Shown: piece after piece, positions 31,608 to 44,969 of the stretch | Position numbering within the stretch: position 1 is the stretch's first letter | Layout of the letters: every line of letters starts with the position of its first letter | Assembly: GCA_034509735.1 (NCBI GenBank) | Contig: JACGWO010000002.1 | Span: forward strand, 43,603,702-43,667,701 | Length of the DNA stretch: 64,000 nucleotides | Direction: 5' to 3' | Source: Sesamum alatum | Lineage: Eukaryota > Streptophyta > Magnoliopsida > Lamiales > Pedaliaceae | Translations under genes and position numbers: made by a program | The notes under the pieces: model-generated | What the model was told of the DNA's origin: nothing | The model's input: the letters and a program-made list of their open reading frames with translations, nothing else | The model's database searches: none

Positions 31608-33440
31608 TAATAGCTTAAAAAATTAAAATACTATTTCATTAATGCAATGCGTTTCTCTGCTTGCTTTGTTATGATTGCTTGTGAAACTATTTTCATCTCA
31701 TTTATCTCATGAAACATTTATCTTAGGATAATTACACCGTTCTCTCCTTTGATTGAGTGTAATTATATGTAAATCTTTTGTAGCTTAAAAAATTATATCT
31801 TGTACTCTTGATAGATCCCTTATTAATCGAAATTTGTCGAATTTATTCATATTAGCAAAAAAAGACATTGAACGAAAATCAATATTTACTCCCGATTAAC
31901 TTATTACTAACTCCCTATCGATCATCAGTTGATAAGATGAATATGGATTGAGTGTATCTTATCGTCAATTGATAAGATAATATAATTAAAACAGAGTTCA
32001 AATTGATTTACAAGTCTATGTGAATAGGGAACCCACCGACTAAAGTGATACGTCGGTTGGTACATTTACTCCAATCACATAGATAATATACAATATCATA
32101 CACCTCAAAATCCTATTAATTGTCTGGTGGAGAACCATCAAATAACTCTAGTGATTTAGAGTGTGTACGTTAAAGAATGTTGGTTGCGTTCTCTTGACGG
32201 ACGAAGAATCACTAGATCAAAGATGTGGTTAGATCTGTTCGTGAAGGCCAGGGCCATTCGTGATACAAGACATATCAAAAGAGGAAGTCCGTCCTTAATC
32301 CAAGCCATATAAGTTTCACGAGGTTGGTATTCCGTTGTTCACATTAATATATTTAACGGGCACATTTTTGTTAAAATCTGCCTACAACTGATTCATGTCA
32401 TTTGCATGAAATATCTCTTTAGTCCGTATGCACGTATATAAGCTAATAATTATACTTATTGAGTAGACAACTCATTTTTTGTCATTTTATTTTTCAAAAA
32501 ATAGATCGCAATGACTTATTTAATTGGATTGTAAGTTTGGTTGTCAGTTTTATTAGGTAGGTTAACAGTGTCATCTTGAATTTCACGCTACACAATTACA
32601 GAGATAATATTGGTCATTATTACATATAAAGAGCATATTATACCAAATCAAACTCTAGCCTTATGAATTTTGACATCTTATTTTTTCCAAATTGATGTCG
32701 CTAAGAAGAAGCAAGATCGACTAAATTTATATTAAGTGGGTGCGATTCAACACGTTTACACCAGAATTGTTACAAGTCAGAAAAATCCCTTCAAATGAGA
32801 GGATAAGGTGGTATCTATACAAATAGGAAAAATGAGCTATTTAAGAGAGGTAGGGTTAAAGTACTATTTTACCCCTTACTTACCCTGATTACATGGTTGA
32901 GATTGGTTTCTCAAGGTTATTGCTGTAATTCGACGTATTATGCTAATTTGGTAAGTTTTGACATTAGCTTTCCCTATGGAAATACCCCTTCTTGCCTTGG
33001 CATGTTTCCTCCATTAGCGGTGTTGATTTCTTGTTGCTTTATATGAGAAGATTTTGACTTTCCTTCTTAATTGCCTTTTGATTGATCTTTTTTCCGTCAC
33101 ATATACTTTGAGGCTAATCTTTAAAATAAGATTCAATATCTAAAACTTTTAACATAATTAAGTATAAGATGTTTCAAATTATTAGTTTGACCAAACACCC
33201 TCTACTCTTTTCTTGATTGCACTGGATTGGTGTGCTTTGCTCTCTGTCTTGACCGGACTAAAATGCTTTGTTGAGGACATGAGCATTGGATTAAAATGCA
33301 CTTTCCTGATATATGCTTTGATGAGGACATGAGCATTGAAGTTAATTTATTTGTACATTTTAACCTGGTGATTCTGGATTGATCTGAGCATTGGATTAAA
33401 ATGCATTTTCCTGATATTGCAATTGAATTAACTACTAGAA
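31608..33440. other. Intergenic, no gene recognised
   Basis: AT-rich sequence without convincing frames. Near 33255-33400 the phrase GAGGACATGAGCATTG and the phrase ATTGGATTAAAATGCA are each repeated, a small local duplication. Confidence 0.5.
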
Positions 33441-33445
33441 ACAAT

Positions 33446-34700
33446 TGTTGGAAATTACAATTTATCACAGAGACAATCATAATATCATTTTGAAATAACA
33501 ATCAGATTTTACAAACAGTTTTGAAACCAAAACACAAGAAACACGTTGGAACCAAATAACACGAAACAGTTAGAAATATTGTTACAGCGATAAATTAAAA
33601 CTTACAGTGAGAATTGTATCGTAATAAATCTCGGTCCAATAATGTCACTAAACCGAATCACAGATATAATCTGCTTGCCTTGAAGAAATTATACGTCCCG
33701 TACCAAATGTGCACACAGGTACTACGCAACTTCTTCCAAGATAAGACGGTTTCAGTTCTAACGGTATGCACGTTACCGAAGAACACCTCGAAACAACACT
33801 CAGTAGCCTTTGGGAAACTGAAGCTCAAAACTCAGAAATTGCAGGACAAACACTCTCGGATTTGAGAGAGAAATCCGAGAGAAAAGAGAGCAAAAGACAG
33901 AGAGGAATCTGTGTTGTATTTCTTCCGTTGTTCTTTCATTGAAGTAAGCCCTTGCAGCCTTATATAGGCAAGGCTATCAGCGGTTACAAGTTCCGCATTA
34001 ATTACCATCATTAGTGCAGCATTTAACCACTATTAAGGCTGACATAAATAGCCATTAACGGCATTTAAAATGGTTTTAAATACAGGTTTAAAAACCATTA
34101 ATCACTATTAAAACCAGCTATTAAAGCTAGCTAAAACCGCCACATAAATACAGGAGTTTCAGGTTTGTAATAAATCAGCATTTAATCCAGGTTTGAAAAA
34201 AATCTGGTATTAAAGCACCATTAAAACGAGTTTTCAAACAGATTTTAAAATCATTTGACAGTCATAAATGCACCGGGTTTTATCAGATATATCCAAATGT
34301 TTTTGCTGCAAAAAGATAGATACTGAGACTGAGTCATAAGCGCCCGCGCCCGCGCCTGAGCTGGAGCGGGGTGGCGGCGGCGCATGTATGGGGCAACCCC
34401 ATGTTCACTCTAGTCTCCATAACACTTCAAACATATATCGAACATTGAACTTGATATAAGGAGTTTAAGTTATTCTTAAACTTTCAATGTGGGACATCAT
34501 TGAGTATGAAGCACTCACCCCCTACATACACCTTATATCCTTATCAAGGCTCCACACTTTTCCATCATATTCCTATGTAGGACAAGTGTAATCCCTCTAT
34601 TTCTCTCACCATCTAATCTATGGATTCATGTGTAATTGAACCCACATTTTAGAACAAATTTGTTGTTACAAATTAACATTATAAAATGTCAATTACAACA
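33446..34700 (-). repeat. Copia 3' LTR, 1255 bp
   Basis: TGTTGGAAATTACAA...AATTACAACA. It has about 510 bp (34041-34551) that the other LTR lacks, including a GC-rich GCGCCCGCGCCCGCGCC stretch near 34340. On its inner side is a polypurine tract. Confidence 0.9.
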
Positions 34701-34712
34701 ATCCCCCACAAA
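34701..34712 (-). promoter_or_regulatory. Copia polypurine tract
   Basis: The + strand ATCCCCCACAAA reads TTTGTGGGGGAT on the coding strand, directly before the 3' LTR, where plus-strand DNA synthesis is primed. Confidence 0.8.
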
Positions 34713-35210
34713 TCCATAGATTTGAACTCAAGCTTCTGTGACTTGCTTTCAGCAATGGTACCTCCCGGTTTGAATCACTACCTAAGTTATCTAACGTCAG
34801 CTGTCACCGGGTCAAATGAAACTAAGCCTTGAATTTGAGCCCGTGGTTGTGACAGCATCTGTTAGTAACAACAAGCCACCGGCTTTGTGTTGATCATTAG
34901 GGTTGACACGTTAGGCCATGTGTCCTGATCCTGTTCGTTGAATGTTTTCAGGATAACCTCATTCCTTAGTCGTGGCCAAACAACTACATTCACTTAGTTG
35001 GGCATCTCCAGGGATGCACTGCTTAGCATTTCGTCTATAAAGACTTGACCCCATTCAGAGTTAAAACTCTTACTATACTTGCAGTAACAGCACCTTTCAG
35101 AATTACAGGGGACAGACTCTAGATACAAAGTATCAGCCCTACGACTTGTTTATACCACATTGAACCTTCTTTGTGGGATCTCCATTTGGAAGGTTGGGTT
35201 GCTATTGTAG

Positions 35211-36607
35211 TTATATCACTGAGAGTTTCAGTCCCATCCTCAATCTGGATTTTTGTACTTGTGATAGATCTAATCCTTTCGTCAAAGGATCAGCCACATT
35301 GTCCTTTATTCCCACAAAGTCAATGCTTATAACTCTGTCCGACACTGATGCCCTTATAGACTTAAGTCTAACTTGGATGTGTCTTTTCGTCTTTCGGTTG
35401 TATTTACGACTCCGAACCTTTGCTATTGTGGTCTGACTATCACAATATACTGCAATAGGTGGAAGAGGTTGGCTTATAATGGGAAGTTGTAGTAACAACC
35501 CATACAACCATTCTGCCTCGGTACCAGTCGTATCCAACACACATAACTCGGCTTCAAAAGTAGACCGGGTTATCAAAGTCTGTTTTGCAGACTTCCAGGA
35601 GACTACGCCCCCACCTAAGGTAAACACGTATCCTAAACACCCAGTAGTTCCGGAGTTTTTGACTATCCAGCTAGCATCATTATAACCTTCCAAAACAGCA
35701 GGGAATCTGCCATAATGAATGGACAGTGACACTGTGCCCTTAAGGTATCTTAGTACCCTATCCAAAGCTTCCCAATGAGTTCTATCCGGACAACTCGTGT
35801 ATCTAGCCAGCTTCGAGACAGAAAATGAAATATCTGGTCTCATGCCATTTGCCAAATACTGCAAACTCCCAATAATTTGGGAATACCTTAGTTGTGCAAC
35901 AGGTATACCACTTTCATTTTTGAATAAGTCACAGAAGGATCATATGGTGTCTTAGCAATTCTACTGTTTTGATAGCCAAATTTCTCAATTATCTTCTCAA
36001 CATAGTGAGATTGAGAAATAGTTATCCCATCAGTTGACCGAATCAACTTGATGCCAAGAATTACATTAGCCTCACCCATATCCTTCATTTCAAACTTATT
36101 TTTCAAAAATGACTTGGTTTCCATAATAATGTCTAAAGATGATCCTATTAACAGAATATCATTTACATACCGGCATAGAATGATAATTTTATCTCCTTTA
36201 ACTTTACAGTAAACGCAATTGTCATTCTCAATCACGATGAAGCCAAACGCAAGAATAGTTTTATCAAACTTTTCATGCCACTGTTTGGGTGCTTGCTTAA
36301 GTCCATAAAGAGACTTAACAAGTTTACAAACCTTGTGCTCGTTACCATGAGCTACAAATCCCTCAGGCTGGTCCATGTATATCTCTTCCTCTAGTTCACC
36401 ATACAAGAAGGCTGTTTTCACATCCATCTAGTGAACCGGAAGATTATACACTGAAGCCAATGCTATAAGCACCCGGATTGTAGTCAACCGAGCTACCGGA
36501 GAATAGGTATCAAAATAGTTTATTCCCTCCTTTTGTTTAAAACCCTTAGCCACCAATCTGGCCTTAAACTTATCAATGGTCCCATCAGGTTTCTGTTTCT
36601 TCATAAA
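35211..36607 (-). pseudogene. Copia reverse transcriptase and RNase H, broken
   Basis: RT starts after a TAG at 36608-36610 with sequence continuing [21 protein letters not shown] second TAG at 36428-36430 precedes MDVKTAFLYGELEEEIYM. The catalytic box reads RYVNDILL, so the first aspartate of the usual YVDD is asparagine. After a frame change near 35920, RNase H runs from about 35910 to 35211 with NGMRPDISFSVSKLARY, a CDSQTT motif and NVADPLTKGL. The mutated catalytic residue and stops mean no activity. The rest of pol (protease, integrase) lies upstream on the same strand. Confidence 0.88.
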
Positions 36608-36610
36608 GAT

Positions 36611-38400
36611 CTACTTACACCCAATTGTAGTACACCCCGGAGGGAGATCGACTAGCATCCATGTCCCGTTAGAGACAATGGAGTCCATCTCACTTTTGAC
36701 AGCTTCCTTCCAATGCTTGACTTCAGAAGAAGCCATAGCATCTTTGAAGGTTACAGGCTCGTCCTCGATATTGTAAGTGACAAAGTCACTTCCAAAATCC
36801 TTGACGAACCTAGCTCTGTTACTCCGTCTAGGTTTATCTGACTCTTCATGAGTCTGACTAGTACTACTAGGATTAACCCCCACATTTGTCATCTTTTCCA
36901 CATGTTCAGGAATAGAATTGGAGGCAAGTGAATCATCAAGTGAAACACTAGGAGGTATTCCCATTTTCATGGGAAATACATCTTCCAGGAAAGTAGCATC
37001 ACGAAATTCGACTATTGTGTTGACCTCAATGCCTGAAATTTCTGATTTAATTACCAGAAATCTCAGTGCATAACTTGTCTCCACATAGCCCAAGAACACA
37101 GCATCAACAGTCTTAGGGCCCAATTTCTTTCTCTTGTGTTCAGGGACCAGTACCTTTGCTAGGCACCCCGACACTCGAAAGTATGTGAGGCTTGGCTTCC
37201 TCCCTTTCCATAACTCGAAAGGAGTACTCGTATTGTGTTTTAGAGGGACTCTATTCAGAATATGGCAAGCCGTATTCAAAGCCTCTCCCCACAAATACTT
37301 AGGTAACCCAGAGGTTAACAGAAGACTGTTAATCATGTCTTTAAAGGTTCTATTCTTTCGTTCAGCTATTCCATTAGACGAAGGGGAATATGGAGGAGTC
37401 TCCTCATGAATTATGCTAAAATTTTGACAAAATTCACTAAACTAACTCGACTCATATTCTCCTCCTCTATCAGACCTTAATCGTTTAAGTTTCTTACCAG
37501 TTTGGGTTTCTGCTTCATTTTTAAACAAAATAAATTTATCTAACACTTCATCTTTATTACGCATGAGAAAGACATAACAGTATCTACTGCAATTATCTAT
37601 AAAGGTTATAAAATATCTTTTATGGTCCCTAGTCAAATCCCATTGAACTCACAAATATCAGTGTGAACTAAATCAAGTATTTTCGAATCCCTTTCAACTG
37701 ATTGATAGGGTTTCCTAACTTGTTTAGCTTCTACACAAATTTCACATTTGTGACCTCGTTCAATTTCATGACTAGGTATTAAATTAAGATTCATCATTCG
37801 TTTGATTGAACCCAGATTTAAATGACCTAATCTACTATGCCACAAAGAAGTAGATTCGACATTCAAAACAATATAATCAGATTCAGCAATATAATTGCTA
37901 TCAACTCGAATTTCGAATAACCCATCAGACAAATATCCTTTGCCAACAAAAATACCAAAATGTTGAATTATCACTTTATTAAATTTAAAAGATAATTCAT
38001 ATCCCTCACTAACTATTACAGAACCACTGATAATGTTTCTCCTGACAGTAGGTACATGGTGAACTCTTTGTAATGATAGAATCCACCCTGAAGGAAACTT
38101 CAAGTCCACGCTTCCTATCCCAAGTACTATAGTTCCCCATGCTTACTGTCCTTCCATTTATGGCTTGGTAAGACACAAAGAGCGATTTATCAACACAGAC
38201 GTGCACATTTGCTCCAGTGTCAATCAATCAATCAAATGGTTCACAGATAGTAAGGAGTTCAGGTTGTACTGAAAACACACCCTTCAGTTGCTCCTGAGGT
38301 GCTAGCATTGCTAGTTCCTCCCACAACCATGGTTTCTTGTTTTTAATGGCTTTGACTTTTGCCTTTATCGATGGTTTTCGAGTTCACTTTCTGCCTCTTA
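36611..38400 (-). pseudogene. Copia protease and integrase, broken; gag missing
   Basis: Upstream of the protease only the gag-protease linker remains (about 38250-38400), with an in-frame stop. Two bases of context before the protease motif LIDTGANVHVC (about 38180-38225) is another TGA within a GATT repeat. Integrase follows, with a zinc-binding LWHSRLGHLN...HKCEICVEAK (about 37730-37850), HTDICEF and then, after a frame change at about 37633, FIDNCSRY and SDRGGEY. A TAG at about 37439-37441 interrupts it before PPYSPSSNGIAERKNRT. The tail to 36611 is the variable C-terminal domain. Confidence 0.88.
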
Positions 38401-38533
38401 ATAACTAAAATGCCAGAAAGTAAATCACAGATTTTAAAAATCAAAATCTGAATTTTTAAGAACCGCATAACAGAAACTGTTTCCGTTCCAACGAAAAAAC
38501 TCGATTTTTCAAAACCTCTAATTTCTTCAAGTT

Positions 38534-39273
38534 TGTTGGAAATTACAATTTGTCACAGAGACAATCATAATATCGTTTTGAAATAACAATCAGGTTTTAC
38601 AAACAGTTTTGAAACCAAAACACAAGAAACACGTTGGAACCAAATAACACGAAACAGTTAGAAATACTGTTACAGCGATAAATTAAAACTTACAGTGAGA
38701 ATTGTATCGTAACAAATCTCAGCCTAATAATGTCACTAAACCGAATCACAGATATAATCTGCTTGCCTTGAAGAAATTATACGTCCCGTACCAAATGTGC
38801 ACACGGGTACTACGCAACTTTTCCAGGATAAGACGGTTTCAGTTCTAACGGTATGCACGTTACCGAAGAACACCTCGAAACAACACTCAGTAGCCTTTGG
38901 GAAACTGAAGCTCAAAACTCGGAAATTGCAGGACAAACACTCTCGGATTTGAGAGAGAAATTCGAGAGAAAAGAGAGCAAAAGAGAGAGGAATCTGTGTT
39001 GTATTTCTTCCGTTGTTCTTTCGTTGAAGTGAGCCCTTGCAGCCTTATATAGGCAAGGCTATCAGCGGTTACAACTTCCACATTAATTACCACATTAGTG
39101 CAACATTTAACCACCATCAAGGCTCCACACTTTCCCATCATATTCCTATGTAGGACAAGTGTAATTCCTCTATTTCTCTCACCATCTAATCTATGGATTC
39201 ATGTGTAATTGAACCCATATTTTAGAACAAATTTATTGTTACAAATTAATATTATAAAATGTCAATTACAACA
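38534..39273 (-). repeat. Copia 5' LTR, 740 bp, internally deleted
   Basis: Same ends as 33446-34700 with scattered substitutions. The missing segment lies between two AAGGCT hexamers in the long LTR (34035-34040 and 34546-34551), and only one AAGGCT remains here at about 39119-39124. Confidence 0.9.
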
Positions 39274-39278
39274 ACAAT

Positions 39279-42200
39279 CACATGCCCATAAGAAAAAAGG
39301 ATAATTACACAGCCATCCTCGGATCGTTTATTTTCTTATTAGTCCGTATTTAGCCTTAATTGAAGTATAAATATTTTATATTTTTTCCAACTACCATCCT
39401 TTTAACCCTTGTAATGTAATTGTTGAATGTGATATCTCACTATCACCTTAGTGCACAGCAATATCAACATAAAATATCATATGGAAAATAGCAAAAACCC
39501 CCCTCCCCCACCCCAGTGAATAGCAACTGTAGGATATTCGTTCATTCTCTAACAATTTTCAGCAACAAAATGATCTTAATTAGTCAGGTGTGGTTCGCTG
39601 GTGAGAGGAATGAAGGGGGTGTGGTTCGTAGGTGAGAGGAAGAAAGGAGATGTTTAGTCTGGTGAGAGAAAGAAATGAGCTTTAATTTTTGTTTTGTATT
39701 TTTTTATAACAATAAAAATGTTTTTAATAAAAAAATATTTTTTAAGTTTTATTGAAATTATTTGAAATTCAAATATTTTAAATATTATATTTTTTTAAAC
39801 AAATATAATCTGTCAAGTCATATAAAATTTTCAACTTAATTAATAAAAAATTGCTTATTTTTGTATTTTGAAATTTTAAAATGTTATAATTTTTTAAAAT
39901 TTATTTTTCAAGTAAAAAATATAAAATATTTTTTGTGAAAATTTATTTTTTTTAGTTCATTTCTAATTAATTAATCGAAATTGAAATATTTTAAATATTA
40001 TAGTCATAAAAATATAATTTATCATGTAATAATATAATTTTTGTAAAAGTAATTAATAATTGGATAAAAATAAAAGGTTTGCTCATTTTTTGTATATTTT
40101 AAAATTTTAAAATTTTCAACTTCAGAGACAAAAATCTTCGTCTAAATTCAAAATAAATCAGCTACAAAACACAAATGAAAATGATAGAAATTTAAATTTC
40201 AGACAATTTGGATATCTAACACTATCATTTTATAGTATCATAGAAGAAACAGAGACGGAATGTGTTGAACCCAAAATTATTTCATGCGAAGGATTTGGAG
40301 AGGAAATTTATTAATAATTTATTAAAAAGAAAAGTTTTTGTCTCATTAGACACGGATTTATCTTTCCATCTTTAACTTTTTGTGTGTGATACCCAGTTTT
40401 CTTGTAGTATACATGCTTAAAAAATAAAATTTGAGATGCCACAATAAGTTTAAGAATGAATTCTAGCTCCATGATGCCACAAATTCTAAATGTTTGTCTT
40501 ACTTAATATGATGGTTATTTATTTCAATTAATGTGAGTTTACTGTATTATGTATTTATTGATCAAATTGACGTATTTATCAGTTTATTGATATTAATGTA
40601 ATATATAATCGTGATTTCCATTAAAAAAAGAAAAAAAAGTTTGATACAAAGATTGACAAAAATATCGAAAATAAGAAAGGTGGGTGGTGGGGAGCTTAGC
40701 AGATGAATACATTGTGGATAGTTATATTTTAGGGCAAAATTGCAGACACCCCCAATGTATGGGGTCGATTGCATTTTGTCCCTCAATTATTATTTTTTTT
40801 TTCACTAAATACCATCCAACCTTTCTAATTTTTGCACTTTACCCTTTTTTTGTATTTTTCGATCAAAAATTGGATATTATCCGATTGAGTGAATTTCACA
40901 CTCCTAGGGCCAACTTATTGGGTGGGAAAGGGGGTGAAATTATCCATTTACCCATCAATTTATTGGCCCTAGGCGCGTGGAATCCACTCAGCCGGATAAT
41001 ATCCAAATTTTGGTTGGAAAATGCAAAAAAAAAGAGCAAAGTACAAAAATTAGAAAGGTAGGGTGGTATTTAGTAAAAAAAAAACGACTAGGGAGGCAAA
41101 TTACAATCGACCCTATACATTGGGGTTGTCTGCAATTTACCCTAAAATTTAAATCAAAGTTGTCTCAACAATAAACTGGCCCAATGGGTTAGCAAGCCCA
41201 TAAAATACTAACTTTTGAAGGGCATAGGACACAAACCAATTGGGCTTACATATCGTTCAAAGATGATGGCCTTTTTGGATAATAATGAATTATTTAAATT
41301 TATTTGAATAATTCTGAATTTAAAGGGTTTCAAATTCTTTCATTTCTAATTTTTTGAATTATGTTTTTTAAAAAAGAAAATTCTAACTCCTTTTTTCTTA
41401 TTTGAGATATTTTTCCAAATTCTGATCTCAAATCCGAATTTTAATCCAAATGCACCGATAGTGAACACCGAAAATGGAGGAAACATGCCATTCCAGCTAA
41501 TATATCAACAAACACATTTAAAGAAAACAAAAAAAGTAAAATACTAATATTAGAAGTAGACCATATAGAGAGTTTGCGAGAGCTTCTGTTTTTAAAAAAG
41601 TGATTTCGTGTAAAAAGTTGGAAGTTGTAGCAGAATTAAAAATGGGTAGTGTTCGTAAAAAAAAAAAAGTAAAAAATAGATAAAAGCTAAATTGATAGTG
41701 CTTGGGAGAAAAGCAATTCTAAAACACGTTTAATTGATTAAAGACCGTTTCGTCCCCATGTATTAAACAGATGCTATTTTGTCTTAATATTTTCACTTAT
41801 CTCTTGATTATAATAATTATTTTTTCTCAAAAATAATAATTTTTATTTCAATTAGTATATCTCATATTTAATTTTTTACAGAATGATTATAATTTATAGT
41901 ATTAAAATATTCAATACTAATGAAAAAATTGGAATGTTTAGTTCAATAATATTCCTATTATGTAATATAATTGTTCATTCATGCACAATAAATAAACTTA
42001 CAACATTGGCAAAATAATTATTATTTTTTAATTAATCCTAAAAATTTAATTTATATGTTTTTATAATTTAGGAATAATATCATATAATATAGAAAATAAA
42101 ATAGTAAAATTTTAAAATATTAAACATGTGAAATTATAAATTTTGTAATGATAAATTATTCAAATTATTTAAAATTTCTAACATCAACTTTAGATGAGCA

Positions 42201-42600
42201 AATTTTGAAAATACATTAAAAAGGATAAAATCGAATTGAATTTATTATAATGAAGGTAAAGTAATCTAAAAAGAAGTTGAATTTATTTACAAAAAAGCCA
42301 AAACAGCTAGAAGCACCCCCAAGGTACTTCTAGCTTTTGGTCTAAAAGTACTTTCCGTAGCATATCTAAAAGCAGAAATTGACATCTCAAACACCTCAAA
42401 AGTGTTTTTCAGTATTCAAAAGCTGAAAAACGCTTTTTCAAAGTACACACAAACACTCCCATAATCAGGTTTAAAGCACATAGAAACAATACATTCGACT
42501 TTCAACATTTAAATAAAATTGTAATATTTATATGGAATATCATTCAAAGCACATTTGGAACTGGCTTTAAATAAAATAAAAACCCATATCGAAATTCCAA
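39279..42600. other. AT-rich intergenic region, one foldback repeat
   Basis: No gene is recognised. 39700-40250 and 41740-42300 are very AT-rich. The foldback at 40726-41148 is listed separately. Confidence 0.55.
40726..41148. repeat. Foldback MITE-like repeat, near-complete inverted repeat
   Basis: The left arm ATTTTAGGGCAAAATTGCAG with CCCCAATGTATGGGGTCGAT is mirrored by the right arm ATCGACCCTATACATTGGGG with TGCAATTTACCCTAAAAT. Pairing continues to the centre (ATTGGATATTATCCG and CGGATAATATCC). Confidence 0.8.
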
Positions 42601-43229
42601 GTCCAAGCCCAAACCATGCACACTGCCACTCCAACTATCATTCTTAAAGTCACAGAGTACTACGTAGGCCTAGGCTATAACATAGCCGAAAGTATTACCA
42701 TCCCCGCCGGTAAGGAGGCGGATATTTCCGTTCAAAAACTTATTGGTAATGTGGCGAAGCGGCTGATGAGTCAAGAGATTCATATCAAACGTGATGACGA
42801 GAAGCTCTATGGTTGGCTCCATGAAGAATTCGTGGACAAAGAGGGCAAGGATTGTTTCTTATAGACGGGAGATGGGGGTGTTTTCGCTGTGAAGTTTGAA
42901 ACTCGCAAAACAAAAACCCAAAGAAGAGTCCAGTGGATCTGGTATTTTAGCGATCACCACCTCTCTGGTTTCTTTTTACTGTAAAATAGATCAATTGAAT
43001 TAATTGATATTCATTATACAGGAACAAGATTCCATTTCTCCGTGCCGGAGTTAATGCAGAGCTTCAGTTGCCAGACGCGGTAAATTTTTCCTTACTTTTT
43101 CTCTGTGTGTATTTACCAGATAATGGAGCAATTTTTGATCTTTTAATGCACTTGATGGTTTCCTTTGATATATTGGTTTCAAGTTTTGTCGTTTTGTCCT
43201 TTACATGTGATTTTCATTCTATAGGGATC

Positions 43230-44130
43230 TTTTATGCTCGATTATCCACCTTTTAGATACTCATGCGTGGAACTAGGATAAATATGAATAGCTTTTAAGA
43301 AGGCGTTGGGACATAAAACTCTTGGTTAAGTAGAGGAGAATGGTTTGCATGTGGAATGGATCTGACACAGCACTGTAAATTGGTAAACTTAGGATGAAGG
43401 GGGCTTATTTTGGCTGCTAATATTAGGCAACCATTCCATATCTTTGTTTCCTTAGCACGCCCCACAGCATTCTGCTCCTTGAGATTTGAAAAATCACTGT
43501 CAAAACTTCTGTATTTGGTTTGTGATACATATTTTGTTCGATAACTGCCAAGGGCCATGTACAACCAGCAAACCAAGCATTCAAAGGTGAACCTCCAGTA
43601 CTTTCATGAAGCTTGATAACGTTTATATGTCTGTTTCTTATCTTTAATTTATTCCAATTACATTGCGTCTGTATTCCATATCTGACAATATTTACCATCT
43701 TTCAGTTTTGTGCTAAAATTATTTCTTCTGAGAGATGTGGAAGCACGGGGGTCAGGAAACTATAGACCACTCATATATGCATACAACATAAGCACAAGAT
43801 GCTGTGACCTTGACATTTAGTTGCCCTCCATTCTGTAATGTGTAATGTGGTGAAAACATTTCCAGCTTGAAGTTGAACTTGTTTTACGTTGGCGTTCATC
43901 TGCAGTAGATGGCCAGGGTTGGCATGTTATTGATGTGCAGAGTACCTAGAATGAGAAGACTTGGTGAATCTTCTCATAGAGGGCAAAGAATTGCACGCAT
44001 TCCTAAGATGACAAGTATATTTAACAAATTCTAGAGCTATATTCTGGTTTTACTTTTTTCACTCTACTCTCAATTATAATAGTGCAGTGTTGTTTTATGG
44101 GACTTAATCTCTGATGTGAAGCACAATGAA
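43230..44130 (+). repeat. Intron-2 repeat block, copy 1
   Basis: About 900 bp shared with 44970-45830 and with 63200-64000. Landmarks are TTAGGATGAAG, CCTTGAGATTTGAAA, ACCAGCAAACCAAGCATT and GCAGAGTACCTAGAATGAGA. Non-coding. Confidence 0.7.
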
Positions 44131-44969
44131 GGTGTTAGTACATTGAGATGTACTGGAAAGGCGGACTAAGTTTCAGACTAATTGCAATATGTGCTGAGTT
44201 CATTTCCCACCCCATCCTGCTCATGGATTTGTATGACAATGTCTATTTCTATCTCTTCTCTCATCTTGCTTGAGACCTCATTCCTGTCTCCTTCAATCTA
44301 GTTGACATGCTGAAGTCTGTTCCCTCTTATGCTCATTGTTCTTAAGAACTTGAAGGTCCTTTTCCTGCACCATGGTGAAGTCTGTTCCCTTCTACCCTCA
44401 TTGTTTTTAAGAAGTTGAAGGGTCTTTCCCTGCATCATGCTGCCCGCTTTGCGTATGGTTCTGCCAAACACTTTTTGAAAAGGTCAACTTTGCAACCCTT
44501 GATCTTTCCTCGCTGGATGCTATAAGATTCCTGATAAAGTATCTGGGACAAGATACACAGTTTATCAAAGGTTGAATTTAGTTAAAATACTCAATGATCA
44601 ATAGTTAAGAGAAAGGACAAATAGAGACTTGAGCATTTCACACTATTTTGCAAGCTGGGTTAAGAAGGGTTTGTCTTGGCTTCATTTCCATGACCTATAA
44701 GTTTGCGGATGAAATCTCTTAAAAATCAAAATATATAGTAATTAGTTTTTTCGAGTTTGGGGACAATATGCTTCATGAGTATAGATGGTTGCCACTGAAT
44801 GAGATGGGTCCATTGGTTTACTGTTAGTCTGTGGAATTAAAAAAACTGACAGAAGTTCCTGGAGTATGGAAATATTGGACGACTTTCAAAAAGTCACCTG
44901 TGGAATTAGGCTTCAGTTGTTTAGGTGCATTTGAAACCCATTCTTGTCTTGGGGAGGATATGGTATTTG

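Larger units (their letters stand above)
33446..39273 (-). mobile_element. Ty1/copia LTR retrotransposon, complete ends, decayed interior
   Basis: The element is bounded by TGTTGG (33446) and ACAACA (39273), with target duplication ACAAT at 33441-33445 and 39274-39278. LTRs are 33446-34700 (3' LTR) and 38534-39273 (5' LTR, shortened). The pol gene is on the minus strand in the order protease, integrase, RT, RNase H, which defines copia. The gag region and a recognisable primer binding site are missing between 38400 and 38533. Multiple stops are present, so it is a dead copy. Confidence 0.92.

Noticed and set aside
43068..43256. Open frame with hydrophobic residues after exon 2 of copy A
   Set aside because: It begins in exon 2 in another frame and runs into intron 2; the donor at 43080 explains the sequence better.
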